A stretch of 64,000 nt of DNA from Chenopodium formosanum (lineage: Eukaryota > Streptophyta > Magnoliopsida > Caryophyllales > Amaranthaceae): contig CM044877.1 in the NCBI GenBank assembly GCA_024500155.1, forward strand, positions 11,599,501-11,663,500, written 5' to 3'. Below the pieces are notes generated by a model. The model had not been told where the DNA came from, ran no database searches, and saw only the letters and a program-made list of their open reading frames with translations. The number at the start of each line of letters is the position of its first letter. Within the stretch, counting starts at the first letter, position 1. Shown in pieces: positions 1-11,219 of the stretch. A program made the translations under genes and the position numbers.

Positions 1-1604
1 CTCCACCCAGGTCAACAACGGTGACCTCTTCTCTCTCTCCTAGCTCGGGTTGACGGATCAAGGCGTCAACCTCCCTCTCAATGTCACCTGAGAAACCCTC
101 AGCAGTGGGTTTCTCAGTATCTTCAGCAGAGTGCCCTACAGCACTCCCTTGATTCGGATCTCCTCCTTGAACCCCCCCTTTCGGATCCGGAGTTCTTTGA
201 TCCACCTCCATTTCTTGAGTTTCGGGAGGTGGAGGAGGTGTTCGAGGAGGCGGGTTTTCTGGCAGAGGGGGAGCTCTCGGCGAGCCTCTGCCTTCATCAG
301 GCTACCGTATATGTATGCCTCCGGTAGGCATCAGCCCCATCTGAAACTGACGAGGACCCAACACTGCTATCCTCCTCCTCCTCTTGGCTAAGGGCTGCTC
401 GTCCATGTCAGATTCTTCGGATTCGTACGGTGGTAAGTCTTCAGGACGAGCAGGTGCTTTTTCTTCCCTCCTTCCGCTTACTTCTTCAGTCTGCAGGCAG
501 GAAGGGCTTGAGAAAAAGAAAAAAAAAAGAGAAGAAAAAGGAGAAGCAGAAGATTAAGGAACTCACCGAAACCCTCGACTGCAGAGGTCTACTGCTCAGC
601 GGCACCAGACGTTCCTTCACCTCCTTCCAAGGAATTAATTGCCCTGGTCACGTCTTCGGCTGTCTGAGCAGCTTGCGCTTCTTCGGGTAACAGGGTCCTC
701 AAAGGATCCCGCTTCTCCCACCAAGGCTTCTGCTTAAGATAATCTGCAGCAGCCTCGATCTGAAGGCCCGTTGAATGTAAATGCAGCGGACGGTCCTTCG
801 GAGCAGTGATCGCCGGAGCTCGGTCTAAGATGACCCTTTCAGCGTTCACCCCCAGCCGATTGTAGTCGATACCTGAGGTGGCCTCGCTCAGCTCTGAAAG
901 GGCAAAGCGAAGGTTATCCTGAGGGAATGAACATAAAAAATAAAGCGATAAGAAAATAAATAAAACAAGTCCTCGCCCCAGCCAAAGATACTTACCGCCT
1001 CGGTGCTTTCGGCTGAGGCCGACAACCGCCAACATCTTCTCTTGGAAGACGTAATGGTTATCCGGAAGCCATCTCGTTGGGATGAACTTCATTCGGCCAG
1101 TTCCCCCAGGATTTTCCTGCTTTCCGAAGAAACTCATCTGCTCGTAGCTGGGATGATGAGCGGCATCAGGGTCTTCGAGGCCCAAATCCTGCATGTCCGG
1201 ATCGGGCCTAGAGAGGTAGCGAGGAGCCCCGAAAAAGTGGGGGTGCTCCGGATCGGCGGGAACCCTTACCTAGATCCACTGGCCTCTCCAATCCTTATCC
1301 GAAGAATCGTTCGGTCACATGGTCAAGTATTGGGGATGGCTCTCAATTCGCCACCAGCCAGACCCGTGTTGACCATACTGGCTCTGGGTGTTCTGCACCA
1401 GCTTGTGCATCTTTCGGAAGCAATGCAAGTCCGGTTCAACGGCAAAAAACCGACATACCCAGAGATAGGTCATCACCCGCCGAATGCTAACAGGCGTCAA
1501 CTGGCACAGGGAGATCCTGTACTTTATCAAAATATCCCTGACGAAGGGATCTAGAGGGAACCGAAGCCCATACTGCAATTGTCGAGTGTATACCACTGTA
1601 TACA

Positions 1605-3646
1605 TAGAGCTGTCAATTCGGGTAAATGGGTCGGGTTTGAGCCGGGTTAGTGTGGGTCGGGTCATCTCGGGTCGGGTCAGTACGGGTTAATGTCGGGAAC
1701 TATGCGGGCCGGGTTCGGGTTGGGTCATGATTGAGTCGGGTCACATCGGGTCATACATCTTATCGGGTTTGGGTCGAGTTTAGGTCGGGTCAATAAAAGG
1801 TCGGGTTACATTCGGGTCGAGTGAAAAACAGGTCGGGTTACATTCGGGTTTTTACGGGTTTAAACGAGTTAGGGTCCTGTTCGGGTTCGAGTCGGGTTCG
1901 GTTCAAGTAAATTATTTGCGGGTTATAATCAGGTCGGGTCATTATCGGGTTCGAGTCGGGTTCGGTTCAAGTCAATAATTTGCGGGTTATAATCACGTCG
2001 GGTCATTTCCTAGTCGGGTCATTCTCGTGTTCGAGTCGGGTTCGATTCAAGTCAATAAATTTTTTTTTAATTTTTTTTTAAAAGCTCCAAATCAAATTGC
2101 ATAATTTAAAACATTTAAAAAAAGGAAAAATACACTTTAATAATCCCAACTATTGACGATTTACTTAAAATAATCTCAACTAAGGATTATTTTCTAACAG
2201 TCCAAACTTTGCCTCTTATTTTCTTCCAACGGTCCCAACCGGTCAACTACGGGTCAACAACCTGTTACAACAGGTCACATGCCACATGTCAACACAAGAT
2301 TGGTCCAAAATAAAAAAAATAAAAAAATCAAAAAAATTAGAAAATACAAAAAAAATCAGAAAATTGAAAAAAATTAAAATAAAATATTTTTAAAAATAGA
2401 AAATTCAAAAAAAAAAAAGAAAATAGAAATTCAAAAAAAAAAATTTAAAAAATCTGAAAATTACAAAAAAAAAATATTTTCAGATTTATTTTTTTTCTTT
2501 ACTTTTTAATTTTTTTTTGATTTTTTTTCTACTTTTCTGATTTTTTTTTTAATTTTCTGGTTTTTTTAATATTTTTTGATTTTTTTTTTCAATTTTCTGA
2601 TTTTTTTTAATGAATTTTCTGATTGTATTTTTATTTTCTGATTTTTTTTTAATTTTTTAATTTTTTAATTTTTCTTATTTTTTTTAATTTTTTAATTTTT
2701 TGATTTTTATAAAATTTTTGTTTTTTTTTTATTTTTAGATTCTTAATGAATTTTCTAAATTTTTTTCTAATTTTTTAAATTCTAAACTAATCACGTGTTG
2801 ACACGTGGTATTTATTAAAAAAATAAAAAAATTTACCTTTTCAACAGGTTACCGGTCAATGGGACCGCTGAAAGAAAATAAGAGGCAAAGTTGGGACTGT
2901 TAGAAAATAAACCTTAGTTGGGATTATTCTAGGTAAATCGCCAATAGTTGGGATTATTAAAGTGTATTTTTCCTTAAAAAAATATTAAAATAAACAAGTG
3001 AATACTAAAATTTGAAAAAAAGGATCAATAAAAGGATTATAAGTAGTTATATGGAAGTTTATTTTGAAGATAAATTTAGAAAAAAAAAAAAAAAAAATCA
3101 TTTGGCTGATTTAATTAGACAAAATCACTATCATCGATTCACCTCACTCACCTCATATAACCTCAAATACGTTTAAATTCGGTTTAGTAATAGGTCGAGT
3201 TTAAATTCGGGTCGGGGCAATAACAAGTCGGGTTGAATTTGGGTCGGATCAATAACAAGTTGGGTTGATTTCGGGTCGGGTTTGTAGCAGGTCGGGTTTA
3301 AATTCGAGTCGGGTTAGGAACGGGTCGGGTTGACCTCGGGTCGGGTTATTAACAGGTCAGGTTGAATTCGGGTTTTGACGGGTTAAATTGGGTTTGGGTC
3401 ATTCTCAGGTTCGAGTCGGGTTCGGTTCAGGTCAATAATTTACGGGTCACATTCGGGTCGGGTCCTCTCTAGGTCGGGTTATGGTCGGGTTCGGGTGTCA
3501 AATTCTCGGGTCAACTCGGGTCTAGGGTTGGTTTCAGGTCGGGTTAGGTCGGGTTCGGGTCACCATTTTTTTCGGGTTCAGACGGGTTAGGGTTAGGGTC
3601 GAGTTAGGGTCGGTATTTCGGGTCGGGTCAGCTTTTGACAGCTCTA
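1605..3646. mobile_element. Non-autonomous hAT-like element made of GGGTCGGGTT-type repeats
   Basis: The ends are inverted repeats (TAGAGCTGTCAA at left, TTGACAGCTCTA at right). The flanks are TGTATACA (1597-1604) and TATATACC (3647-3654), matching at 6 of 8 positions, which fits an aged hAT 8-bp TSD. Both arms (about 1615-2060 and 3180-3630) consist of degenerate tandem words such as GGGTCGGGTT and GGTTCGGGT. No transposase ORF is present. It interrupts the antisense transposon gene and carries a Mutator-like MITE. Confidence 0.75.
2124..2973. mobile_element. Mutator-like MITE with long terminal inverted repeats, nested in the hAT-like element
   Basis: The left end GGAAAAATACACTTTAATAA is repeated inverted at the right end (..TTATTAAAGTGTATTTTTCC). 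The inverted match extends roughly 100 bp with small changes. Both flanks are exactly TTAAAAAAA (2115-2123 and 2974-2982), the 9-bp TSD expected of Mutator-like elements. The centre (2300-2780) is almost pure A/T with runs of TTTTTTT and AAAAATC words and codes for nothing. A related end occurs at about 63400-63550. Confidence 0.8.
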
Positions 3647-4580
3647 TATATACCCAAAGGGGGACGATGAATTCTATTAGTCGGCGAAGACATTCGGCAC
3701 CAGTACCCATCCTCCTCAAAAATGTCGTATTGAAATTCTATTTGTTCGGCAAACTGATAGGCTTCGGCATGCCTAACCCACCAAGAGTAAGGGGCATTTT
3801 TCGTCATAGCTCGCTGGGCTTCGGCATTTTGCCACTCAGCGTGTCCATGGAGCAAATTCCAGAGCACGACGGGCAGATCCTCCACCTGTTCTGCGCCCTC
3901 AGCCCCGGCGTCTTGCTGGGGTGCCGCGACGTTCAAAGGAACGGCTGGAATACCCCTCTCTGGGTCTTCCTCGACACGTTCTCCATTCCAGACATCGGCA
4001 CGGTCCCTGGGGTCCCTAGCCTGACCCCGCCGTCTAGGTTGACATCCTCTTCCTTGAGCCATAGTTTAATTCGAAGGAGAAAAGTTGGGAAAAGGGGAAT
4101 TCTTTCAAAAATTTAAGAAAATCAAGGAAAATTCGAAGAAATTTACCTTTAAATGGGTCGAAATGTGCCGATTAAGTCAGTCGGAGCAACGGATTCAAGT
4201 GCCAACCTTTGGTTTTGGGGTATTGAGCGAAGTTTTCGAAGCAAAATATGGCGTTTCTGTGGAAAATCGAGTGTGAATTGGTGAAGAAATGAGGAGAAAG
4301 AGAACAAATCCGACCTTATATTTCCAAAAAGAGGAATTTCGAAGGTCGAAATGTTTAATCCCTCTTAAATACCTCCTCAAGTAACCGTTAAACACACTTC
4401 CTTCCAGTTAACTGCCCATTATCCGTTCAACTTCCCACTAATTATCCTAATTACAGTTATTTCGTTAATGACTGTTTAAAATTTAAATCTTTTGATTTAA
4501 TTAAATCATTTACTTCCCTCCATTTTTATCAAATTCAAACCCGACCCGTCATCCTTCCAAATCGGGTCTGGGGGGCAAGT

Positions 4581-5001
4581 TGTTTGGGGTCCAATTAAGC
4601 CTAATTGGGCCTAGTCATAAAATGATTTAATCCAAGGTCAAGGCCCAAGCCTCCAAATTGCCAAGTCAATATCAAGCCAATGGCACAAGTCATCATGGTC
4701 AGCCCATGCGATGTCCAGCCTATCCATTTTCCTTGTCATGCTAAGGTATAAAAGCCTTCAATTATATCATTTATCATTCATTCACATTCAAGTCTCAAGC
4801 ATTAATTCTCTTGCATAGCTTTCTCTTTCTAAACACCATTTGACTTCGGCATCGGAGAGGCTTTCCTCGGAGCCACCCCCGAGGCCAGTTTACGTGTGTT
4901 TGCTGTGCAGGAAACCTTCGGCCTAGCATCATTTGGACTGGATTGGTCTTCATCCACTTCATTGGACCTTCGGCAAGGTCCCATTATTTTCACCCGAAAC
5001 A
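4581..5001 (+). repeat. 3' LTR (421 bp) of the Tat-like element
   Basis: It starts TGTTTGGGGT and ends ACCCGAAACA, giving TG...CA ends within a short imperfect inverted repeat. The G-rich tract GGGGGGCAAGT lies directly before it (4571-4580), as expected for a plus-strand primer site. A TATA-like GGTATAAAAG at about 4745 supports plus-strand transcription. Confidence 0.65.
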
Positions 5002-5519
5002 GTGTGATCTTTTAATATATAGTTATTAATAGGTCATCTTCGTCTAGATATGAATTGTATCGTCATCCCATCCCCATCACCCGCCAAACCAGGAGCAATC
5101 CCTACCCTAGTGTAACTGAGATGGGGCAGGTCAATGTTTTCATCTGCCTTGCTTGACCCGCCCCATTAGTCCATTACCATCATTATCTCAAGCCCAAATA
5201 AATGGCTGAAAACGCGACAACTTATTCGCCAAAATCTGTCTCAACTCCCAACCCTCAACCCGGCCCGTAATGAAGTCCCTAACCAAGGCAGACTCAAAAA
5301 TCAATTCAAGCACTCCCTTCACTTTCATCTACATACTTTCTTTTAAAAAAAAAAACCAAAAAAAGAGGTAGCTACATCACAATACCCAATATTAAAAACG
5401 TGGCAACACTCGTTTACCACGTCGACCCCCCCCCCCCCCCCCCCCTCTTTTTTCTCCCTCCTTCATTTATACTCTCTTCACTTCCCCAACACTCTCATTT
5501 TCTCTCTCCTCAACCACCC
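5002..5519. other. Flank between LTR and candidate gene; likely contains the gene's promoter
   Basis: There is no ORF of note. 5402-5425 holds an ACGTGG/CCACGTCG pair that resembles G-box-type ACGT cores. A pyrimidine-rich stretch with CATTTATACTC at about 5464 could serve as TATA and 5' leader for the ORF starting at 5520. Confidence 0.35.
5426..5445. repeat. Poly-C run of 20 bases
   Basis: An uninterrupted C tract about 75 bp upstream of the ATG at 5520. Its length should be treated with care because homopolymers are error-prone in assembly. Confidence 0.9.
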
Positions 5520-6065
5520 ATGTCAGACCACCTCCACAACAACACCAACAACAAACGCCTCTCTCTTTCTCTTTCTCTCTCCTCCCCCTCCAAAAAAAAA
5601 CCCAAACCCATTCTACACGACGCTTTCTCAATCGACGATCAAGACGAACCTGAACTCCATCAACAACTCATCTCGAATCTTCTACTAGCTTCTTCCCCTT
5701 CTTCTCCTTCTCAAACGACGTCGATTCCTTTCAAAGTCAGGTTCGTTTCCTACCCTTATCTCCCGCTTTCCCCCGTTGAGTCTTCTTCCTCTTATGTCAC
5801 CATTAATGGAAACGAGGAGACTTGCGGTTCGTCGTTTTCCGACTCTGATTCTTCTCTCATGGCGAGTGTTGATACTTGCGCTGGTGCTCGTGCTGCTCGC
5901 GGTTATGGCGGTTTTGGGTTTTTGAGTGTTCCAAACGGTGACGTTTTTGGGTCTGATGGAACCCACAACAACAACAAGAAGGTGTCACGTGAGGAGGAGG
6001 ATGTTGATGGTTGGGATTGGGGTGAGTTTTTAGACCATGTTTTAGAAGAGGGTAAAATTAATTAA
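5520..6065 (+). CDS. Candidate host gene: 181-aa Ser-rich protein of unknown function
   Basis: The open frame extends upstream to 5400, but that part is the poly-C/pyrimidine leader (PPPPPP.., FFLPPS..), so I chose the ATG at 5520 (MSDHLHNNTNNKRL). The protein has a basic Ser/Leu/Lys-rich start with a KKKPKP nuclear-localisation-like patch, then DAFSIDDQDEPELHQQLISN, Ser-rich linkers, a Gly-rich stretch, and an acidic Trp-rich end (DGWDWGEFLDHVLEEG). There is no signal peptide or membrane segment. Composition and codon use look like a real plant gene and unlike the surrounding repeats. It may be single-exon; alternatively GAGG/GTAAAA at the end could be a splice donor, but I see no following exon before the hAT-like element at 6430. 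I do not recognise the family. Confidence 0.6.
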   Translation: MSDHLHNNTNNKRLSLSLSLSSPSKKKPKPILHDAFSIDDQDEPELHQQLISNLLLASSPSSPSQTTSIPFKVRFVSYPYLPLSPVESSSSYVTINGNEETCGSSFSDSDSSLMASVDTCAGARAARGYGGFGFLSVPNGDVFGSDGTHNNNKKVSREEEDVDGWDWGEFLDHVLEEGKIN

Positions 6066-6429
6066 TTAATTAATTAATTAATTACTCTACTTTCTCTCAA
6101 TACTTAGTTTAATTAGAAAAGGGTTAATTTCTTTTGGGAAATTAGAAATGAGTCGGTTCACATTCTGTGAGTTTTGGGGTTTTCACTGACTGTTAATATT
6201 AGTTTTACTGCGTATTTGCTGGAATTTACGGTGCTAGGAAGGTGAATATGGTAAAAATAAAATAAAATTGAAGGTATATTTTGACTAGTACAAGAAGTCA
6301 AAAATAGTTATTGTAAATAAAAAAAAGGGATTTTATTGAGGAATTTTGACTACATTGTGTTTAATTTGGTTGGTAAATTATTAATTGCGTAATTAGGTCG
6401 ATTTCCATTTTACGAAATACTAACATAAG
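6066..6429. other. 3' flank of the candidate gene
   Basis: A short (TTAA)n tract (about 6058-6082) follows the stop. The rest is AT-rich with no coding potential or recognised repeat end until the TSD at 6422-6429. Confidence 0.4.
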
Positions 6430-7871
6430 TAGCACTGTCAAAACGGTTTGACAGTTCGGTTTCGGTTCGGTTTGAAATCGGTTCGGTCTTCAATCGGGTC
6501 GGTTTGGAATCGGTTAATTGTCTCACGGGTTAGTTTTGGTTCGGTTTAAATAGTTATTGGTTCGATTCGGTTTCGGTTTATTCTTAAGCGGTTTTAATTC
6601 GGTTCGGGTTGTAAACAGTCCAGGTAGTAAACGGTTCGGTGCAGACGGGTTGCGGTTTGTTAACGGTGCGGTGTAAACGGTTTTTATCCCGGTTCAAACA
6701 GTTTCGGGTTGGAAACGGTTTCGGGTTAGAAATAGTTCGGTTCTTTTTTGGTTCAGTTTATAACTGGTTCGGTTCTTTTTCGATTCAGTTTTTAACTGGT
6801 TCGGTTCTTTTTCGGTTGAGTTTATAACTGATTCGGTTCTTCGATGGTTTAACCACTTTAACGTTATTCATATCGGTTCCATTTCAAGTTTACTAAATTA
6901 CGGTTCGGGTCGGTTTTCGGTTTCAAAAAATAAATTGTTTATCGAGTTGTTTGGATTCGGGCAGTTAAATGGTTTTGGTTTGAAATTTGATAGTACTTGC
7001 TAACCTTTTGTGTTCACAAGTTTTATATAAAGTCGCGAATTATTTCATATTTACTATTTAGGCATCATATTCTAAACAAATTCTCATTGATTTTATAAAT
7101 ACATATTATGTTCTGTTTCAAGTTTAGTCATACTGATCTTACTAGTTTATTACGAAGTAGATTATAAGAGTTAGTGTATTAATGTATTATTGTGTTTACA
7201 ATTAGGTTATTATATGCTTCTTATTTAATAATTTATATCCATGACTAGAGGCAGTAGTGTTGCTAATAGTTTGAGGCAGGGCCTGAGCCTGCTTGTTTTG
7301 CTCTTATTTGTGAACACTGATTATCCTTAATGAATGATTTGCCTTGCTATTTTAAAAAAATATTCTAAGATTTCTAATATTTAATCCATTTAATTATATT
7401 CCCGTCAAAAAAAAAAATCCATTTAATTATATAAAAAAGTTTGTAAACGGTTCGATTTAAAAGCGGTTTGGTTCATAAACGGTTCGGTTTATAACCAGTT
7501 CGGTTTACAAACAGTTTGGTTTTTAAATGGTTCGGTGCAAACGGGTAGCAGTTTGCTAACGGTTCGGTGTAAGCGGTTTTTTTGCCAGTTTAAACGGTTT
7601 CGGGTTGGAACCGGTTTCGGGTTAGATACGGTTCGGTTCTTTTTCGGTTCGGTTTTCTTTCAGTTCGGTTTATATTTGGTTCGGTTTGTTAACGGGTTCG
7701 GTTCTTATACGGTTTAACATTATTCGGGTCGATTCGGTTTCGGGTTTACTAAAATACGGTTCGGGTCGGTTTTCGGTTTCAAAAAAATCGGTTTTTAATC
7801 GGTTCGGTTCTCATTTGGGTCGGTCGGTTTCGGGCAGTTAAACGGTTTCGGTTTGAAATTTGACAGCACTA
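6430..7871. mobile_element. Non-autonomous hAT-like element with CGGTTCGGTTT-type arms
   Basis: Terminal inverted repeats are TAGCACTGTCAAA and TTTGACAGCACTA. The flanks are perfect 8-bp copies of AACATAAG (6422-6429 and 7872-7879). Both arms (6440-6930 and 7440-7860) are degenerate arrays of GGTTCGGTTT words. A unique AT-rich core lies between them (about 6990-7430) and recurs, inverted, in the related element at 51491-52646. No transposase is encoded; the short ORFs in the arms are artefacts of the repeats. Confidence 0.85.
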
Positions 7872-8302
7872 AACATAAGGTATAAAAAATATAAATGTGT
7901 ACATGGCCAACATGGGCAATGTAGCCATTGAGAAGTCGTGACAATTTGTGTTTGTGAATATATGTGATAGATTAGTGGTTTATGGATTTAGTACTATTTT
8001 AGAATGTCCAATTAAAACCCCAAATCATCGACTCATCAAGTGCATTGTTATGTACTCGTAAAGTTGTAAAGATGTTTTAAGACGATGTGATTATAAATAG
8101 AATGGGGATTAATTTTATACTGCACGTCTACACACCACCCTGTGTTTTATAAATTATGCAACTTAAAAGATTAAAAGATAAAACATGATATTTTAATACT
8201 GCACGTATTACGCAACTTAGATATTGTTATTACCAAAATATTCTAAATATGGTTAGCTATTTAGGCGATTTAGCTAATCCTTACATACACATTATTCGCT
8301 AA
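7872..8302. other. AT-rich spacer
   Basis: Apart from the 8-bp TSD at its start, I see no gene and no repeat end in this stretch. Confidence 0.4.
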
Positions 8303-8484
8303 GGCCCTGTTCTTTTCACCTTAAAAAAATAATATTAAGTAAAATTAAGTTCAGTAAAATTCAGTTTTCTTAAAGAAGAATTATAATAGAAAATCAGTAA
8401 AAATAATTTCATTTTAGTAAAAATAAGTTAAGTTTAGTAAAAATAATTTCACATCAGCAAAATTAAGGTGAATCAAACAGGGTC
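8303..8484. mobile_element. PIF/Harbinger (Tourist-like) MITE
   Basis: The ends GGCCCTGTTC..TTCACCTTA and ..AAGGTGAATCAAACAGGGTC are inverted, and TAA flanks both sides (8300-8302, 8485-8487). The 182-bp interior contains repeated AGTAAAA(T)T words and no ORF. Confidence 0.75.
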
Positions 8485-8863
8485 TAACTCACTAATCAAA
8501 TTTAGCAGTAAGAAAATATAATTGAAGCCAATTTAAAAGCATTATTGCATTAAGGAAATTAACAAGATTTATTGAAGTATTATAGGGGTTAGTCGGATTA
8601 GTATTTTAAGGATTACTTTATTATTTTACACGAGGGGTTTTTGGCAAGACGCACATAAGAGACTTTGAATATGGAAACATTGTTTAAATTTAAATTTCAT
8701 TTGCATTGGAATCTCTAAAGATTTTTAATGGACAAAGAAATGAAAATAAAGGGGCAATCAATTATCCGTTAAGCAAGAGGTATTACTCCCTCCGTACCCT
8801 TTTGATAGTTTTTTATGGACAAATTTTAGTCCAAAAATATTCACCCATTAGTTTTTTTCAATA

Positions 8864-9211
<348 letters not shown>

Positions 9212-9223
9212 TAACCATTAATA

Positions 9224-9646
9224 CTCCTCTGTTTTTTTTTTTTTTTTACATCACTTTGGATTGCACAAAGTTTTAGAAGAATAATACTACCTTCGTTTCA
9301 GGTTTATGCAACGATTTGACATAAAGCAGAGAGGGAAAATGTTTAATCGTTGCACATAACCTGTAACGAAAATAGTATAATATTGTGAGTGGGTGAATAT
9401 ATTATTATAGTAAAAGTAAGATGGGGAACATGAAAAGAAAAAGTATGTAAGAGAGGCTAGATATTTATATTATTTTAGTAGGGATAATGAAAGAGAGAAA
9501 AATGATAAAATAAGTTGAGTGGAGTTTAAAATAAGAGGGAGAAATAATAAATTATAGTATAAAGTTATCAAAAATAGATGTGATGCATTTAAAAAAAAAA
9601 CACTCCAAAAAGAAAAAGTGATGCAAATAAAAAAAAACGGAGGAAA
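9224..9646. mobile_element. Stowaway-like MITE
   Basis: The left end CTCCTCTG(T)n..ACATCACTTT matches the inverse of the right end ..AAAGTGATGCAAATA..CGGAGGAAA. TA flanks the element at 9222-9223 and 9647-9648. It encloses the smaller element at 9287-9375. Confidence 0.55.
9287..9375. mobile_element. Stowaway-like MITE, 89 bp
   Basis: A near-complete foldback: CTACCTTCGTTTCAGGTTTA at left, with inverse ..TAACCTGTAACGAAAATAG at right, flanked by TA (9285-9286, 9376-9377). Confidence 0.75.
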
Positions 9647-9871
9647 TATTAATTTTTTTACCAAAATTCCTTCCAATTTGCAACAATACTTGTGCAAATT
9701 TAAATTTTTCATATAAATTTTGTTTTCCCATCTACTTTTTATTACTTTCTCTCTCTACTTTTTTACATACTCAATGTGTACTTTTACTATTCATATTTGT
9801 GTTTATTAATTTTCGTGAAAAATGCCTATAAGGGACTATTAAAAGGGGACGGAGGGAGTCCTATGTTTTTA

Positions 9872-9961
9872 CTACCTCCGTTACATATTATTTGCAACAA
9901 TTAGACTTTTTTCCTCTCTACTTTATGTCAAATCGTTGCAAATAATATGTAACGAAGGTAG
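9872..9961. mobile_element. Stowaway-like MITE, 90 bp
   Basis: CTACCTCCGTTACATATTAT at left and ..ATAATATGTAACGAAGGTAG at right form a foldback flanked by TA. It belongs to the same family as 9287-9375 and lies just outside the nest at 8786-9858. Confidence 0.8.
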
Positions 9962-10025
9962 TAATTGTTTATATTTGTTGAATTGACTAAATGATTGTAC
10001 TAAATAAATCTTGAAAATTAGATAA

Positions 10026-11001
10026 TACACCCGCGTGTACCATGCTCATGGTGCACCCGGGTAAACAAAAAAAGGCGGAAAGAACATATAGTGTTTGATA
10101 AAGAACATACCTATGTTTGACAAAGAACATACCTTTAATATGTTCTTTGAGTGTGATCAGTGTGTTCTTTGAGTAAAAGTATATGTTTTTTACATTATAA
10201 CTTATGTTATTTAACATATATTGATAAACATATATGTTTTTTTGAATTTAATAATACAAAGTATGTTTTTTGAATTTGGCGTGTATGTTCTTTAAGGTCG
10301 TAGTGACGCCCAAATTCTATTTTTATTATCATGTCATATTTAAATTACTTTAATTATCGTATATTCTTTGAGTTTGATTAGTGTGTTATTTAGGTATTAA
10401 CTATATGTACTACAATATAAATTATGTTCTTTTAACATATGTTATTTTGAAATTTGATATTGAAATGTTAAATTATTTTTAATTGAAAATAATGAGTGAA
10501 AAAACTAAATTATTATGGGAAGTTGATTTTTTTTTGGAGAGATAGAAAACTATTTTTGGGGGAAATGATATCTTTGGTAAGGATTTTTTAAAAGGTGATC
10601 AACATTGGTATGACTCGCATCCTGACCCGATCCGGTGGGTTTGGGCAAACCTAAAAATGCATTTTTAGTTAAAACTCGAACCGGGTTCGAAAAAAGCCCG
10701 AAAACCCGCTACTTTTCTACGGGTTTGGGCACGAGAAATTATGATATGGCCCGGCCCTACTCAATTTTTTATCACCTCTAAATTTTTTCCGTTAATAATG
10801 TGTAATTTTACAAAAAAAATTATTAAGTTTTTATCTCGTTCTTTCTACTATATCTTTATGTTCTTTGGTAATGCATGTTTTTGTCAAATACAAACATGTT
10901 CTTTGTCAAATACATGTATGTTCTTTATAAAACACAAGACGTTCTTTCCACTCTTTTTTTATTTATCCGGGTGTACAATGAGCACTGTACACCCGTGTGT
11001 A
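10026..11001. mobile_element. DNA transposon remnant with about 65-bp inverted ends
   Basis: The left end (TACACCCGCGTGTACCATGC, then GGAAAGAAC at 10077) matches the inverse of the right end (..TGTACACCCGTGTGTA) over about 65 bp, including an internal palindrome around the CATG/CTCA segment. TAA flanks both sides, which would fit PIF/Harbinger, though the superfamily is uncertain. The interior repeats GTTCTTT/AAAGAAC words many times and holds a glycine-codon-like GGGTTTGGGC patch at about 10640-10760 that looks like another repeat fragment. No transposase is present. Confidence 0.55.
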
Positions 11002-11219
11002 TAAACCACTGATTAATAAATCTACTTTGTAATTGACAATCATTGTTTATACTCTCTCCGTTTTTAAATACTTGCTCCATTTATCTAATTATGACAACAT
11101 TTGCCAATTACAAAGTAGATTTATTGTAGAATCAAGAGTTTAGGAGGCACAAAAATGGCTCATGTCAAACTAGAAAATGATGACAAGCCATCATCTAGTA
11201 GTGATTAAGGCCTTATTAC

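Larger units (their letters stand above)
565..4062 (-). pseudogene. Antisense 'putative gypsy type transposon' gene, broken by stops and a hAT insertion
   Basis: Read on the minus strand, the gene begins near 4062 (MAQGRGCQPRRRG...) with an acidic, Gln/Glu-rich leader. It is cut at 3647 by the 1605-3646 insertion, then resumes at 1604 in the same frame (..PPLGIY / TVVYTRQLQYGLRFPLDP..). The part FPLDPFVRDILIKYRISLCQ and following resembles plant putative gypsy type transposon proteins, which have a hydrophobic segment of this kind after an FPL(D/H)PF motif. In-frame stops occur at 1317-1315 (TGA), 1272-1270 (TAG) and 591-589 (TAG). A clear 77-bp intron lies at 919-995 (GTAAGTATC...CCCTCAG), and a second GTGAGT...CTGCAG intron may lie at about 490-564. 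The gene probably continues past the left edge with proline-rich sequence (about 430-130). Its role in the element is unknown. Confidence 0.6.
1..5001 (+). mobile_element. 3' portion of a Tat-like Ty3/gypsy LTR retrotransposon (5' part outside window)
   Basis: The right end is an LTR (4581-5001) preceded by a polypurine-like tract, so the element reads on the plus strand and its gag-pol lies left of the window. Between pol and the 3' LTR it carries a gene in antisense that resembles the 'putative gypsy type transposon' family. Antisense extra ORFs in this position are known for the Tat lineage; that assignment is inference from layout. The body is split by a hAT-like element (1605-3646). The TSD cannot be tested because the other LTR is not visible. 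Confidence 0.65.

Noticed and set aside
131..690. Two 86-aa plus-strand ORFs at the left edge
   Set aside because: They lie antisense to the proline-rich tail and a probable intron of the broken transposon gene.
1605..3646. GGGTCGGGTT arrays as interstitial telomere repeats
   Set aside because: The word is degenerate and not TTTAGGG; the arrays are bounded by hAT-like inverted ends and a TSD.
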